From Hydractinia symbiolongicarpus (lineage: Eukaryota; Cnidaria; Hydrozoa; Anthoathecata; Hydractiniidae), in the NCBI RefSeq assembly GCF_029227915.1, contig NC_079879.1, positions 18,416,001 to 18,476,000 of the forward strand: a DNA stretch of 60,000 bases, read 5' to 3'. This document shows positions 42,601-56,000 of this stretch, in pieces (position 1 is the first letter of the stretch; each line of letters starts with the position of its first letter). The notes beneath the pieces are model-generated. The model did no database searches. It was not told where the DNA came from and saw nothing but the letters and a program-made list of their open reading frames with translations. The translations under genes and the position numbers were made by a program.

Positions 42601-45600
42601 TGGAAAGAAGTGATGTTAGACCCAAATTTGTTAGATTTGGTTTTTAAGGTAAAAATTTTATATCAGTTTCCTTTTTTTAATTTTGTCTTTGCACTAGATT
42701 GTAAAACATGGAGCTTTATTTAAACATGTTTTTTAAAACCATTCATCACATTTGTTTATTGAAAAGTTATAACTGTTCTTCGATATAAAGTCAGGCTAAC
42801 GGATTGTCTGTTCTGTAGGCATTGTGTTTCAGTGTTTTCCTTTCCTTTCCATTTTAGCTTCTTTCGATTTGTGTAAATAACAGTGAATTGTCACATCATT
42901 GCATGCAGTGTTTGGTTCAACTTGCTTCCATGGCTGGCAGCATATTCAAGAGTGACGAACTACATTTAAAGTATCTTGATCACTATGTAACACGTCTGCT
43001 TGCAATCATAAATTGGTATTAAACATTTGATATTTTAGTTTGGTTAAGCTTAAAAAGTCAGTAATAAGATAATTACTGAATTATTTGTATTTTTAAGAAT
43101 ATCTAAATGATCTACTTTCCAATTCAATCTTATTGAATTCTTTTTTCAGAATAGAGTCAACAAAACTCTGCTCATTCCTGCTGTTATTTTCTGTCCGCTC
43201 ACAAGTTGTTGAAAACTTATTTAGAAAAAAAAATGTAAAAATCATAGGATCTGACTAACTAATTAACTTATTGTTAGAACAAAGCTGTCTTAGAACAAAG
43301 CGGTCTAGGAACAAAGAGTTTAATCATAATTTTAGTTTATAATTTTTCATTTGAAATAAATTTTTTTGTTACCTTAGTCACAAATGGAATGGTCATCAAG
43401 CATTTGGGTTGTCGAATATACTTTTTCGACTTCTTGATGTCTTTCCAATAAAAATCATCAAGTCCATAACCCAACACAATCTGTCAACTTTGTTTGATGC
43501 GATGACCTATTTAACATGTACTTTTCAAGAATCAGCTATCAATTCAAATGATGTAAATATTTTGCATTTGTACATTCTGTAGCAATGAATACAACATTGC
43601 CAATTTTATGACATATTGGTAAAGTAGTAACATGCTGAAACATGCTGAAACTTTGAAATAAGTAAACAAAACATTAATTTTAATTTTCGCAAGCACTTTA
43701 TGAAATTAGTAAGTTGGTAAAATGTGTTTTGTCTTTCAGTCTGACTTTGATGATAATGAATACTTGGAAGCTGCTAATCTTTTACTTGATGCATGGATTA
43801 CTGTTATTGCACACGCTGAAGACTTTCCACCAGGTTTCTTTGTTCAATACAGCTTGAAAATCATTGATATTTATTTAAAAACACACCTGGCTTCTCCAGA
43901 TGGTATTAGAAAACCAGAAAGTGAATACGTAGGTGAATTATTTGTTTACTTTGTTTTTTTCTTTTGAGCCTATGTTATTATTGTTCTTCGTAAAAAAAAG
44001 ACTACTAAGTTGACAAACTTACAATTAAATTTAAGTAGGCTCTCGCTATGTCGAATGCATTTAAGAGTGAGGGTTTTTCAGGAAAATTGAAGGGATTAGC
44101 TACTTGTTCAGTCCCTGCTGTTGCAGGTCTTTCTTCAAAAAATTGGTGATTTCTAGTTACTCATTAGTTTACTCCATGGTAAAAATGTACCAGTTTTTAG
44201 TAGTAGGATAGAAGCAACGTATTGAATTACTGTCTGGACATTAAACTTTTTAATTATATTTTTCTGTTCCAAGGTTTTTGTCTAAGTATTCAAAATGAGT
44301 CACTAAAATAACTCTTAAGGTTTTGTAAACTCTTTCAAAAGTGTTTCTGTTATAGAACAATATGGATGAGATTGAATATGATATAGTTGAGGATGATCGA
44401 GATGCTTGTGCAGATGAACTTTCAAATATAGGCCACCTAGCCCGCCAATGTTTACCAAGAGTAGTACCAGTCCTGATTGACAAATTAGAGACACGGCTGG
44501 TACATCTAAAAGAGTACTATCAACACGAAAAGCTGAAATTGTCGACTAAGACTGCAAATGGTAATTTTACATCTTAATAGCTTATTCCATATTGGAGGAA
44601 AAAGTTTTTATAAAAAATAGTTTTGATATCTTTTGTAATTAGTTAAAAAGGGGATGGAATTATGAAGTGAAATTAGTTTCTTGCAAGTGCACATATTTCA
44701 CTGAGTATAATAAATATAGAATGGCCGCAGAGTTTAAAGAACTTTGATTTGGGATTTATGTTCAAACCCACTGCTGTATAAATAATTTTTTTCTTGTAAA
44801 ACCCTACTTTAAAGGATTCAAAATTGAACAAAACTTGCGAGATTTTGTTTAGGTTTTAAACATACTTTTGTTTTTCTTTAGATTCTCGTGTCTCTGATGC
44901 ATTGTTTGAGGATATACATTGGTTGTTACTCATATGTTCTTTTGTACTCACCATTGATAATTCTGGTGAAAGTCCTCAAATACCAATTGAAGTTATTAAT
45001 TTTACAAATGTATCCTTAACTACTAACATACGTGGTGTGGGAGAATCTGTTAAATATTTGGTTTCTCTGGGAAAAGAAGGCTTAAGAAGCGATGGTATGT
45101 TGATGCAACTCTTTATAATATATTCTTTTTCTGCGGATATGTATTTTTTCCCCCATGATGGAATCATGTTTTTTTAAAACGAATGGTGCATTTAAATTAA
45201 ACACAGTCGAGGTAGCATAAACTTTCAGAGTGTGTCTCAAGCAGAAAAACCTGGAAATCCTTTAGAAATCACTGCCTCTTCCACTGCAGTATTTACTATA
45301 AATAGATCAATTAATGGTTATTTTTGTTTAACACTGTATTTTGTCTTACTGGATAAATGTTAGTTTAGGAAGCACTGTTATGAAAATTGAAGATTTATAA
45401 AAAGTCTCATGGAGTTGAGTGAACAGCCTACAAATACGCTGTTGACAAGATGTTTTAGAGAGTTTTTAGGTGTCAATAACTTCTGTGGGTAGCGCTGTCT
45501 AGAGGGTTTTTTGGGTGGCAATAACTTCTGTGGGTAGCACTGTCTAGAGAGTTTTTTTTATTTGTTCAAAAGCATGCAAAAAATGTTGAGTACATTCATT

Positions 45601-48600
45601 ATCGTCTTCGTGGAATGTATCATAATTAAAAAACCTAAATAATTTGAATGAAAGGAAATAAACCTTACCTCCTTAATTTTTCTAAATTATCTCAAATGTT
45701 TATCTATTTTATAATACTTCAGCTCTTTGACTAAGATGTTTTTAATTCTTATTTTTGTATTTATTTATTGAAAAGATTTAACGCTAAATTGTTAGTGTTT
45801 TATTATCATTTTAGTGGATCCAATTGTAGCTCTGCTAGTTACTATTCTAAAAGTGGTTGAAGTCGAGATGGAATTTTTACGCAATGGTCTCATATTTTCA
45901 TTCAGTCCCGAAGTAGCTTCGACGATGTTATGGTTTTTAAAAAGATGGACAAAGGGTTTTTTCTCACTTCATGAAGCTTCTGATACGAAGTTGAGCCCGA
46001 CGCTAATTGCTTGTTTTGGATTGAAACATGATTGTGGAAAGTTTCTTATCAAGCTTCTGTTAGATGTCGTAGAATTGAATTTAAGTGCATGGACGGCTGA
46101 ACCACAAGTATCAGAGGATGTTGTGAAATTGTTGTTAAGATTAATTAATCAGAAGAAACGGTATGTTGAGATAATCAAAACTTGCCCATTTTCACTGTAC
46201 AAGTAAAGATGTTGCATGGTTCTACTTTCCCGTCAGCATTGTTAGTACTCGCTTGCTTTAAAATGTTTTGCTGTACCATAAAGCGCCATTTAATACCCCA
46301 TCTCAACAAAAAAACAGTTAAGGTGGCAGTAACCCTTTTAAAAATCGGAAATTTTATTTAACATAATTAGTTACGAAAGGTTATTTTGAGACTATATATC
46401 CATATTTTTTCTGTTATAACACACTTGACACGATTTTATGGCTAAAATACTATTAACTTTCACCAAAAATATTCAGCCTCAACCATTCCTCTTTTAAAAA
46501 AAAAACATGAATAATTAATCAATTAGTTCCGCCGAATATAGTTTAAGTCTACGTGCTTGCAAAATCGTACAGAAAGAAATGACGTAATTATTAAAGAGAA
46601 ACGTTAATAGCAACAAAGATGGCGCATTATGTAGAAATCTAAGACGATCTTCATTATGCAACACTGCACGAGCTTTAACTTTCGATAGCATTTTCGTTTT
46701 ACTTTAAAATTTTCAGACATTCTTGGTGAACCATATTTCTCTTTTAAAAACGTTCGATGCGGCAGGGGATGCTAACAAAGTAAAAGCCGATTTTTTTCTT
46801 GTGTATGATACATTTTTAAATAGAAATTTCTGCTGACTCAACAATTTTAGTGTTAAGTTAAAATTATTTTATTATGTATTAACGCCAATATTTTTAGAAA
46901 ATAGTAAAAAACAATGGATAAATAAAACACAAAATAAATAATTCAGCTATTTGGACAGCTAAAAAGGGTTACTGCCACCTTAAGTGTCCTTCACCAAATA
47001 AAAGGCATTGGAATTTCAACAGGGGAAAGATATTTAAATTTTTTTCTGGACTTTAAAGTAAGTGGTGTAAAATTGGATTATGTCCAGTGTATAAAAATGA
47101 CTAAAAAAGCTGTTAAGCAAAATTCACACTAAAAAAAAACGTCCTTCGAAGCTGCGTCCTTTCTTACATTGCGGTGACTTTTTTCCTGCAGTGTGTTATG
47201 TTATGTTAAGAAAGGACCTTTAATTTATACACTATATGTTTAAATTAAAGAAGATGACAAAATATGTTTGTTAAGCACTTTCTAAGCGTTTTGCGGTATA
47301 TAGTATCGTCTTTGTAAGTTGAAATATTGTAAATGACAGATCAAATAACTGATTGGGCATTTATTAAGAAAATCAATTGATCACGCGCATTTATTTGAGC
47401 ATGAGTGTCAATTTGAGTGATTAAGGTCGTTCACGGTATGCAATGTATTAAAAAAAAGTTTCATTAAGTAAAAATTTGTCATTGCATCAAAACATTCGTT
47501 AAATTTTTTTTCATGTTTGTGTTTAGAGCAGAAATTTGTCTAACCTTTCCTAACGTGTGGAACATTGTTCAGAACTTTTCAAGCCGCACACCTGAGATAT
47601 GTGCTTTATCTCCTCTAGTGCATCGACACTTAGTTGAATGCTTGATGAGGGCTTGCTCACAAATGGAAAGTGAAGACACTAAACAACAGCTACAGACACA
47701 GGTCAGTAATATGATTGTAAAGGATCTTTTTTAATGATTATTTTCTTATGTATTTGCACACAAAACTTTTGTTACACAAGATCGCCGAATTTGGTAAAAT
47801 TGAACAGTTTTGTCCGTCAAGAGGTTTGTCTTTTGTATAAATGCAGCTATGTTGGTTATTTACTATTTCGCTTTATAGCTATTGCAACCAATCTTGACAC
47901 AATATCAAGCTGTGCGATCAAAAGAGAACTTCAATCGAATTGCTCACGACGACGTTGTAAAAAATGAAGTTATTCGAACGTTCGAATGTGTGCGTGGTAT
48001 TGCTAAAGGAAGCACTCAATCCAATGCGAACTTTTTATTTAAATTTACTGCTCCAATCTTAGAGGATTCAGTGACACTGCTGAATGTGTATTCGAATTAT
48101 ACCGAAGTGATTGTGTGTGTTTTGGAGATGTTTGTTGATGTGGTTGATGGTTCTTTGTGTTTACTAAACCAGGTACCTCATTGTTTCTGTTTATCGTTTT
48201 CCCTAGGATAAGGTGCGGAAGGTCTTTTTATCGTCATTTGTGTCCTGTAGCTTAAGTAACCCTGAACCTCCAAATAGCTCAATCTCCAACTCTGCAACTG
48301 TTATTTTGCAGAAAGGTTAATTTCACCGTGGTTGCTGTTGTAATAAACGACAGATTTATTTGACAAAATTTTTACAGTGGGTTCTGTAATTTTTGATTCT
48401 GTTGCTTATTAAAAGACCGATCCTACATTTGCTTAGTCTCCCACGCAGCGATTGTTATTTTACAGGATCCCCTTTCGCGGTGTTTATTGCTGTTGTGTTG
48501 TTGATGAACGACGATTTTATCAGACATTTCTGCATCCTTTTGAAGCAGCTGCGTACATCGTTTGTCATTATATCTTTTGGAACACTTAAAAAGCAAGAAT

Positions 48601-51600
48601 AAAAAGTAGAGATACTTTTATGTTTAACATGGCGGGTATATTTTCCCAACTAAGGCTAAATTGAAAAAAATTTAACGAAGATGAACTTTGATCAATCTCA
48701 TTTTCAGTAGTAACCAACTTACATTATTTTAAATTTTTAAAGTGGGTACGATATTTACATTGAATGGTTTTTATTCCAGGAAAACTCAACTGCAATGTGC
48801 AATATGTGTCTACGGATGATGGAAAACTATTCAAAATTCAATCTAGGTGAGTTTACTTTGACACTAAAGTAAAGTATTTTAAAAGGTTTGCAAGTAATAA
48901 ATACCTGATTTTACTTCCACCAAAACGTTTTTGAAATTTTGCTTGTTTTTGTTACATTCTTGTGCTGCTTCATATCAAAAGGCCACATATCACATATTTT
49001 TTTAGGGAAAACTGTACTTGGTAGTTCGGAGGAAGAAGAAAAGTATTACGATCTGCTCTTGCTTATACAACTTTTGACTCACATTTTATCAAAAGACTAC
49101 CTCGATTTTTCAGGTGAGTTTGTCAGTCAGGTTTTCCACTCTGTTGGGAATGGCAGAATTTGTCAAGAATTTTAAAAGTATAGGCAAAATGTCAGGAATA
49201 TCAGAAGGTGTGATATCTAAACGTATTGACTAGCGTACACTTTTTTGATTTGTGATTCGTCTGCTATTATAACCCATGAGGTAATCCTCGAACTTCTAAT
49301 TTATAACAAGTTCTAAAATGATGAGGAAATGATGAGAAATGATGAAAAAAATTCATTTAACCCTATTTTTGTGCATTGTTTTTTGTCATTAATATTACAC
49401 CAAATTTTTCCTCAAAAATGTGCTACAAAATTTGAAATTCTTTTGCTACTCGAGAACTGGTCGAGTGTTTGCATAATTTGCACACTCAAGTTTTAATGGT
49501 TACTTAATAACTTCATATTCTCATTGTTACAGAATCTTCAACATTTAATGGTCAGCCTGCGGTATCTCCAGTTGACGTTGTCTTGTTTGGTTTTCATTTA
49601 ATAATACCTTTGATAAATCAAGAACTCATGAAGGTATGTAAAAATTTTTAGTACGTTTTTTCGTCAAATATAAGCTGGAGATTTAAAGCTCTAATTAATT
49701 AATTAGCTCGTGATTTGTTGTGAAATGGATAGTATTTTCAGGAAAATAATTAAATACATATTTTTTTTGAATACTAAAATATTTTCTTATAAAAAAGTGG
49801 CTACGAACCCTGTTAACGCCGAATTTTGTGTAAATATCAAAATAACATTTGTTTTAAGAAGTGTTTCTTAATATGCAAAATTGTAAATTTTTGGTTGGAT
49901 AAAAAACTGTAATCTCGGTTTGACGCTTGATGTAGTAATGAAATGAAATGTCGTTTTAGTATCCCAAGTTGAGCGGGGAATATTTCAAGTTGGTGACGTT
50001 TGTCTGTGAAGTCTATCCTGAAAAGATCAAATGCTTGCCTCTAGTTCTCTTTCAAAATTTCATGGCTTCCATCCAAATGGCTATATCTGAGTATCCTTTA
50101 AATTTACCCAACTGCTGTCATTTGCTGCATCCATACATTATTTTGTCAATGCTTTATACAAATCAGTTGACTCCCATTTTTTTTTCAACTTTCCGGCGTT
50201 TATTCCAACTGAGCGCATACCCCGTTTTTTATTCCCGCCGTCTTACGACTATTGACATTCACCTTCTTACAGCCCAGCAATTTCTAAAAAAAACAGAAAA
50301 GGTTAAAAAAAATATTATTTAATTTGAATTGTGATTTGTATTTTCTCCCGAGCAGTGCGTTTGCAGACTGGACCACGAAATGGGTTACAACATCTTATGC
50401 TTGTCCGTGTGATCTAAGGTGTATTTCTCTTAACCTATAATAAAGTTACGGCGCCGATTCGGCAAAGTGCTCTTTAGATGCGCTAAGTTCGCTCGCAAAA
50501 TATTACTGCAATGAATGTGACAAAAATGACGAGTCTGGAAAAAATTTATTTGAAGCACTTCGAGAGTTTCTCAATGTAAGTTGCTTTGTTCATTATATAC
50601 ATTTTAACTAACCTAAAATGGCTTTAATAACTATTTCGCACTTAGATTGTTTTTCAACACATCGTTTTGGGTCAGTTTAACATGGACCTCATTGAACCGT
50701 CGGCCGAAGCTTTATTTCTTCTCATTTGTTGTCACCAAGAAGAGTATTTGAAGTTAGCGAATAATTTAATAGCACAGCAACAGGTGACCGACGAGAGTTT
50801 CAAGCAGAAACTTATCGAGGCGTTTCAGGTATTAAATTTCTTTAGTTTCTGTGTTACCTTTTACTAACCAATCCTGTGATTGGTTGCATAATCCTGACTT
50901 TCGCGAGCTCTTACACTTTAACAGGAGGCTGGACTAGATTCTTATTTCTCTAATCCTAGCTTAATATTGCTATAAAGCGTATTCTTATAAATAATAAGTG
51001 TGTTTTCACGAATTTGGAAAAAGCTTTCTCTTTCGAAAACGGCAAATTAGAAACATTATATCTCCACTGTTTATACAACTAAGGTATTTAGGAGAAATGC
51101 GTATAATGCAATGATAGAAAAAGCAAAGAAAAGGTAACACAGCGCAGAACTATGTATTAGTCACAAGATTTTTTGAAGATAAGAAGTGGCGCAGATTTCA
51201 GATTTCTGCTTAAACTATATAGTATGTCAGGGATAATTCATCAGTTTTCATTTAATTAAAAGGTCAAAGCTTCTATTCCTATGTACCAAAACAGCCGAAT
51301 TGTCCAGTGATAATCCATGTGCTAAAACAGCCGAATTGTCGAGTGATAATCGACTGTTCGCGCATGCTTGTACATTATATTTAATAGCGATGTTGCTAGG
51401 TAATACTGTATCGAAGAAAGCGGCCATTTTGTCATCCGTAGACCTGCCATAGCAGCAGCTTTGCAGCTACTGTAATACCGTTGAAACTGCATCACGTATA
51501 AAACTGTCGAAATGTAACCATTAAGCCTACATTTTTAACACTAGCGTATCAAATCCATGTCACCGCTTTGTTTTCACTAAATTGTATTTGTAACAGAACT

Positions 51601-51806
51601 CTACGCTCTTTTGATGTCTCGGTGAAAGAAAATTCGGTTTTCTTTGCCTTTGTTTCTTGTCATATAAGTACAATACTGTTTCTTAACTATAGGTGCTCAC
51701 ACCGAGTGGATTACAGCTAACTCCAAATCGACAAAGCTTGAAACAATTCCGTAAGAATTTGGAGATATTCTTACAAAATGTGAAAGGTTTCCTATGTTTT
51801 AAGTAA
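39683..51806 (+). CDS. XPO4: Exportin-4, 22 coding exons, 1138 aa
   Basis: Exons: 39683-39727, 40025-40130, 41103-41244, 41690-41828, 41924-42040, 42243-42402, 42530-42648, 42858-43015, 43378-43552, 43740-43928, 44356-44560, 44882-45094, 45815-46160, 47527-47701, 47879-48172, 48780-48846, 49006-49113, 49533-49633, 49960-50090, 50446-50575, 50646-50828, 51693-51806. All junctions keep frame; the sum is 3417 nt. The protein tracks human XPO4 (1151 aa, by recall) end to end: KVDYVLFEAATTIKEA, NYVREQILQ, GMSLDFHASCKRSFE, LFEDIHWLLL, WFLKRWTK, YFKLVTFVCEVYPEKI, C-terminus GFLCFK. Known role: HEAT-repeat karyopherin; nuclear export of eIF5A and Smad3, import of Sox factors. The ATG at 39683 is used because an earlier ATG (39673) is out of frame. 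Introns 6 and 19 are U12-type. Confidence 0.95.
42403..42529 (+). other. U12-type AT-AC intron of XPO4 (intron 6)
   Basis: The donor is ATATCCTTT, an exact U12 AT-AC consensus; the branch-like TTTCTTGAC has its A at 42515; the acceptor is TTTAC, 14 nt downstream. Exon 6 ends in phase 1 and exon 7 supplies two bases, restoring frame (...EFMSGH-P-LSLLRFPG). No GT donor gives the phase needed by the nearby TTGACAG acceptor, so a standard intron does not work. Length 127 nt. Confidence 0.85.
45440..45560 (+). repeat. Tandem ~59-bp duplication in XPO4 intron 12
   Basis: AATAACTTCTGTGGGTAGC.CTGTCTAGAG.GTTTTTT occurs twice in direct succession, with a partial third copy at the left. Confidence 0.75.
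46318..46983. mobile_element. TTAA-flanked MITE in XPO4 intron 13
   Basis: TTAAGGTGGCAGTAACCC at 46318 is exactly inverted at 46966-46983, and the match extends through a run of T/A. The ends carry TTAA, the target of piggyBac-type elements, though the terminal bases are not the usual CCC, so a TA-targeting family is an alternative. 666 bp, no transposase. Confidence 0.8.
50091..50445 (+). other. U12-type GT-AG intron of XPO4 (intron 19)
   Basis: The donor is GTATCCTTT, an exact U12 GT-AG consensus; the branch-like TCTCTTAAC has its A at 50433; the acceptor ATAAAG ends 12 nt later with no polypyrimidine tract, typical for minor introns. Joining phase 2 to the next exon gives MAISDYGADSAKCSLDAL, the same length as the matching human segment. 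Confidence 0.85.
51268..51345 (+). repeat. Short tandem duplication in XPO4 intron 21
   Basis: AAAACAGCCGAATTGTC.AGT then GATAATC occurs twice about 39 bp apart. Confidence 0.7.
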
Positions 51807-53094
51807 CGTCATCTGTTTCATCGTCCGCTGGGATGTGTGAAGGACTCAAAATGGGATATAACAGATGCCTCATCCAGACGTTTATGAAATGACGTGTATT
51901 TCGTTAAAGAAGTGTCTTGTGGTAAACAAAATCCGAGTGGAGAAACTTGAAAGCACAGTGGTGTGCGCGCAAATAACGTTGCGTGTCAATTTGAACTGCG
52001 AAAATTTTTACATTGTATATATTTTAAGTTTTCTAACTTATTATTTTTGCTCCTTTATATATCTATATGCAGTGTTATATACGTGTGTCAAGATCTGTCT
52101 TGTCGTCTCATGTGTAATATTATGTTGGTCTAATTGAAACACAACAGACATTGATGTTTTACGCTGGAGCTCATATTTAAACGAAGATATATGTGAAAAT
52201 ATTATGTTTATAATTTTATATATAAATTTACATACGATTTTTAGATAATTTCAACATACATTTTACTGCTAAATGTCATTAGGTTTGTCAAGAAACAATT
52301 AATTTGAGTGTTCAGAGGTATTTTTGAATACGGTAACATTTAAAAAAAAACACGTTGTTTTTTTTTAAAAATTTAATTTTTCAGTTCTAGTAGTTCTGGT
52401 TTAACTTGAGGAAACCGTTTTTAAATTTTTTTTTATGATGAGGATGTTGTTTTTATGCACTCACACGAGTCTCAATGTTGGCTAAAATTTGAAGCATCTA
52501 AGAACAAACCAAGGCTAATAATGAAGATGAATTTGTGAATGGTTGGCATAAACAAATTTTTTTTACAAAATTGTGGATTATTTGAAATGTTTTGGCATAA
52601 ACTAAAAGTAATTTAAGAATATTTAAACTTAAAAATAGAGGGACATTTTTCAATGCCAAATTTGCTGGTTATGTAAATAATGTACATCGGTAACAAAGCT
52701 TCCTTTATCTTAATGGTAGCTTGATACTAGCTACCTCTTTCCCATTTTGCAACAGTTTAGGCAGTGCTTGGTTTATCTTTATTTTTGTTTCTACGTACTA
52801 AGTATTTTTCTTTTTACAAAAGTGAAGAACGACTTGATGTATATAATATAAGTATAAAATAATAAAGCTACATTTTTAAAAAATAATATTTTTAATAAAC
52901 TATTTAAAATCAAGACTTGATCTTCAAGCCAAGATGGTAATCTTATTTACAAAATTTGTGTTTTGGTTATCCAAAGTAGGCATGGCCTTTGTGTAAGTTG
53001 CTACTTTAATATAACCATAGATAAAAGTTAAATATTATTACGACTTAATGTACGTGTGTATTCTACCGAACTATTTGTTGACCTCATCAACTTT
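51807..53094. other. 3' UTR of XPO4 and convergent intergenic space
   Basis: No gene. AATAAA at 52861-52866 is a plausible XPO4 poly(A) signal. TTTAAT near 53004 (ATTAAA on the minus strand) may serve the convergent gene. The 1.3 kb is AT-rich. Confidence 0.4.
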
Positions 53095-56000
53095 TTAATG
53101 CGCACTCATAGAACTACAAGAGCCTCGTTTTCGCCAAGCAGCTTTTTCTAAGGCATGTGTAAACGCCATAATTTTGCTTTTCTCAAAACTGGCATCAAAT
53201 AGCGTTGGAGAGGGGCAAGGTGAAACAGGCAACGATCGCGATGTTGACCTTGTCATGCCAAATGACGCTGTTCTGTGAAATTTTGGACTTGCTGATCCAA
53301 TCACTGTCCTTTCAATCGGATATTGCTTGCATGACTGAGTTCTAATCTTTTTCTTAATGGCTACGCTGTTTGTTACTTGGCTGTTGTCATGGTGTTGGTC
53401 TCGCTTATTTTGTTCGTCCTTGTGTTGTTTCAAAATATTTCTTTTAAATTCTGCTGATCGAGGTATAAAACCTAGTCTCTCCTGCGTTCGCTCCACGTTT
53501 AAACTGCCGGACCGTTTCACTCTGGCTGCATTTCTTGGATCGTTACTTTCTTCTCGTATGACGTCTAAATCTCCCGACGAATCGTGGGTATAAACTCGTG
53601 GTGTCGTTGTAATTTCAGGTTTATGAACTGGATTGCAACGATACTTAGCTTGTTGAACTTCATGTAACATCAATTTTTCGGATTTCTTTGGCGGCGTTCC
53701 GACACGTGGAATTGAAGCTTGGTTTTCATCGTCGGTCGATGATGAGTAATTGTTCCCAAAATAACCGCTGTCTGACGACGAGTCGAGTTTTCTACGATGA
53801 TCAGTTAATTCGTCGGTCGTAAACTCTTTGTCGCCATGTGATGTTTTCTTGATCGTCGTAGTTTTCTTCGTTTGTATCGTCTTTTTGTTATCGTGTTTTA
53901 TTGATTCATCATTTCCATCTTTTTTGCCAGAAATGAATATCTTAGTTTTATTTGACTTTGTGCTTTTGCTTCCAAAACTTGTGATTTTCACGACAGTTTT
54001 AAAAATCTTCGATCCACCTTCGTTCTTGCTCGCCATGTTATTCGTGTGAAGTGAAGCCTCCTCCGATTGCTTCGTTAAACCTGGAAGTCACAAATTAAGA
54101 CAAGGTTTTATAACATTAAAAGTTCAATGTTGACACGATTACTTAACATGACATTTTAAAATATTTTAAATCATGTTGATTCGTACACATCGCGGATCTT
54201 TTTATTTATTGTCAGCGCTTACTTTATACTAAAAAATTGATTAAATATTTTATTAGCCTGCGTGGAGGTGTGCTTTCATGGATTACATCAAATTCATCTC
54301 TCTGAAGGAGATTATACGACTTCGTAATGTTGTCAATCATATATGTCTGCACAGCAAAGTTAACACACGCTATTACTGTTAGTAAACAAAGGACTGTGTA
54401 TTTTCATGAACAGAGCATCGTTGCATATATTCAATGTTTGCATTGGACTCCCGGGCGAGTACATGTAAAATTCTATAGCCTTTGTGACGTCACACATTGA
54501 AAATGATTAAGTGTGATGACATAATATTTTCTTTTTTTCGATTACTTATGTATGGAAAGCCGTCAATGAAATATTTTTTGTGGTAAACGTGTGAAACGAA
54601 AGAGCCGGTAATAATTCGCAGTAGAACATAATTGGCTGCTGAATCAACCTTGTCCCCAGAGCTTTCTCACTTTCTAGTATGTTTGGATGGCACTAACCAC
54701 ATAAAAATGGAAAAAAAAACTCTAGAGACGAGATTAGCCACCACTTAACCTGACTGACGTTTTTGACGACGTTAAGCAAGTCGGATCTACCTATTATTAG
54801 GTCTATTTCATACCGCAATACTTACGCCCCCGCCTTAAATGTGTAATAAACGTTTCCCCATTGTATACGCCTCTTCCTTGTAAGTGTGCTTATTTAAATC
54901 TATAGTTCCTCACAAGTAAATAACTTCACATTGTCAACATTTCAAAATTACAAAGTATACCACCTTTAATGTGTTTGTTTACACGTGATTCGAATTTTTG
55001 GAATATTTGATAGTAAACAGCTGTGCTATATAAAGAGTTGATTTAAATAATGATATGATAAATACGGGCCTCTTATTTAAACGCCCTAAAACACCTAATA
55101 AACGCCCCTCCAATTTTCTTAGAAACATAATAAGCGTCGTTGGCGTTTAATCGAAGAATTGGGGTATTCTGAGCCTCGTCCCCAGGGCATCTTGTATCCT
55201 TTCTGACTACAGGACGGCGAAAAGATACAAGATGCACTGGGGACGAGGTTTGGGTATATATATACTAACAAGGTTACGTATAACATTGCACAGCTTTTAT
55301 TTTTTCATTTTGAGAATTTTAATCTATCTTTAATAAGCCATTCTCTGTCAACTTCGTTTCCATGGCTTTCCTTTCTAAAATGTCAGGGGGGGACAGAGCT
55401 ATATGTGGACTGATGATTTGTTCTGGATATAACACTTCTAACTTTTTCATAACAAAAACATGTCTTAAACAACCTTATGCCCATTCCCCTAAAAGTTACA
55501 GCAAAACAAATATGTTTCTGTGCGAAGTTGATTTTGATAAGAATGTCTAAATATTGCAGCAAGCAATATCTCAACTGTGTGTTTGTACCAAGGCGATTTA
55601 CTTGCAGAATTATTTGCCTAGTTTCCAAATTACTTGGGGGCTGGGAACCAGAAAGTCGAGGGATATATGCAAGTATACTTGTGCGTTTAGGAGAAGCAGT
55701 TTGATAAAACAAATCAGTTTTGTGTTTTTATCATTTTTTCATTTTAAAATTATTTACAGAGATAATAATTCTTGTTATAATATATCTGTAATAAATATTA
55801 TTTTACAGTCTCGTTCCCAACTCCTTTTGCATTTTGAAAGTCTATATAAGGCTTTCAAAATAAAAGGAGTGTGGATTGAGCTTATAGCTATTTTGATTCA
55901 TAGTGCGCCTCATTTTAAACATACAGAATATATCAACTTTGACTTTGTATAATAAAATTTTAGTTTTTTTTCATTTCTATAAATAATATAAAAGTATAAA

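Noticed and set aside
47734-48649. ORFs in XPO4 introns 14-15 (e.g. 47734-47967, 48393-48602)
   Set aside because: They overlap intron sequence or exon shadows, and their translations do not match the exportin family.
53095-54036. Separate single-exon 313-aa gene starting at 54036
   Set aside because: The frame is open upstream to an acceptor at 54080 and joins in phase to the exon ending at 56773, so this is the terminal exon of a larger gene.
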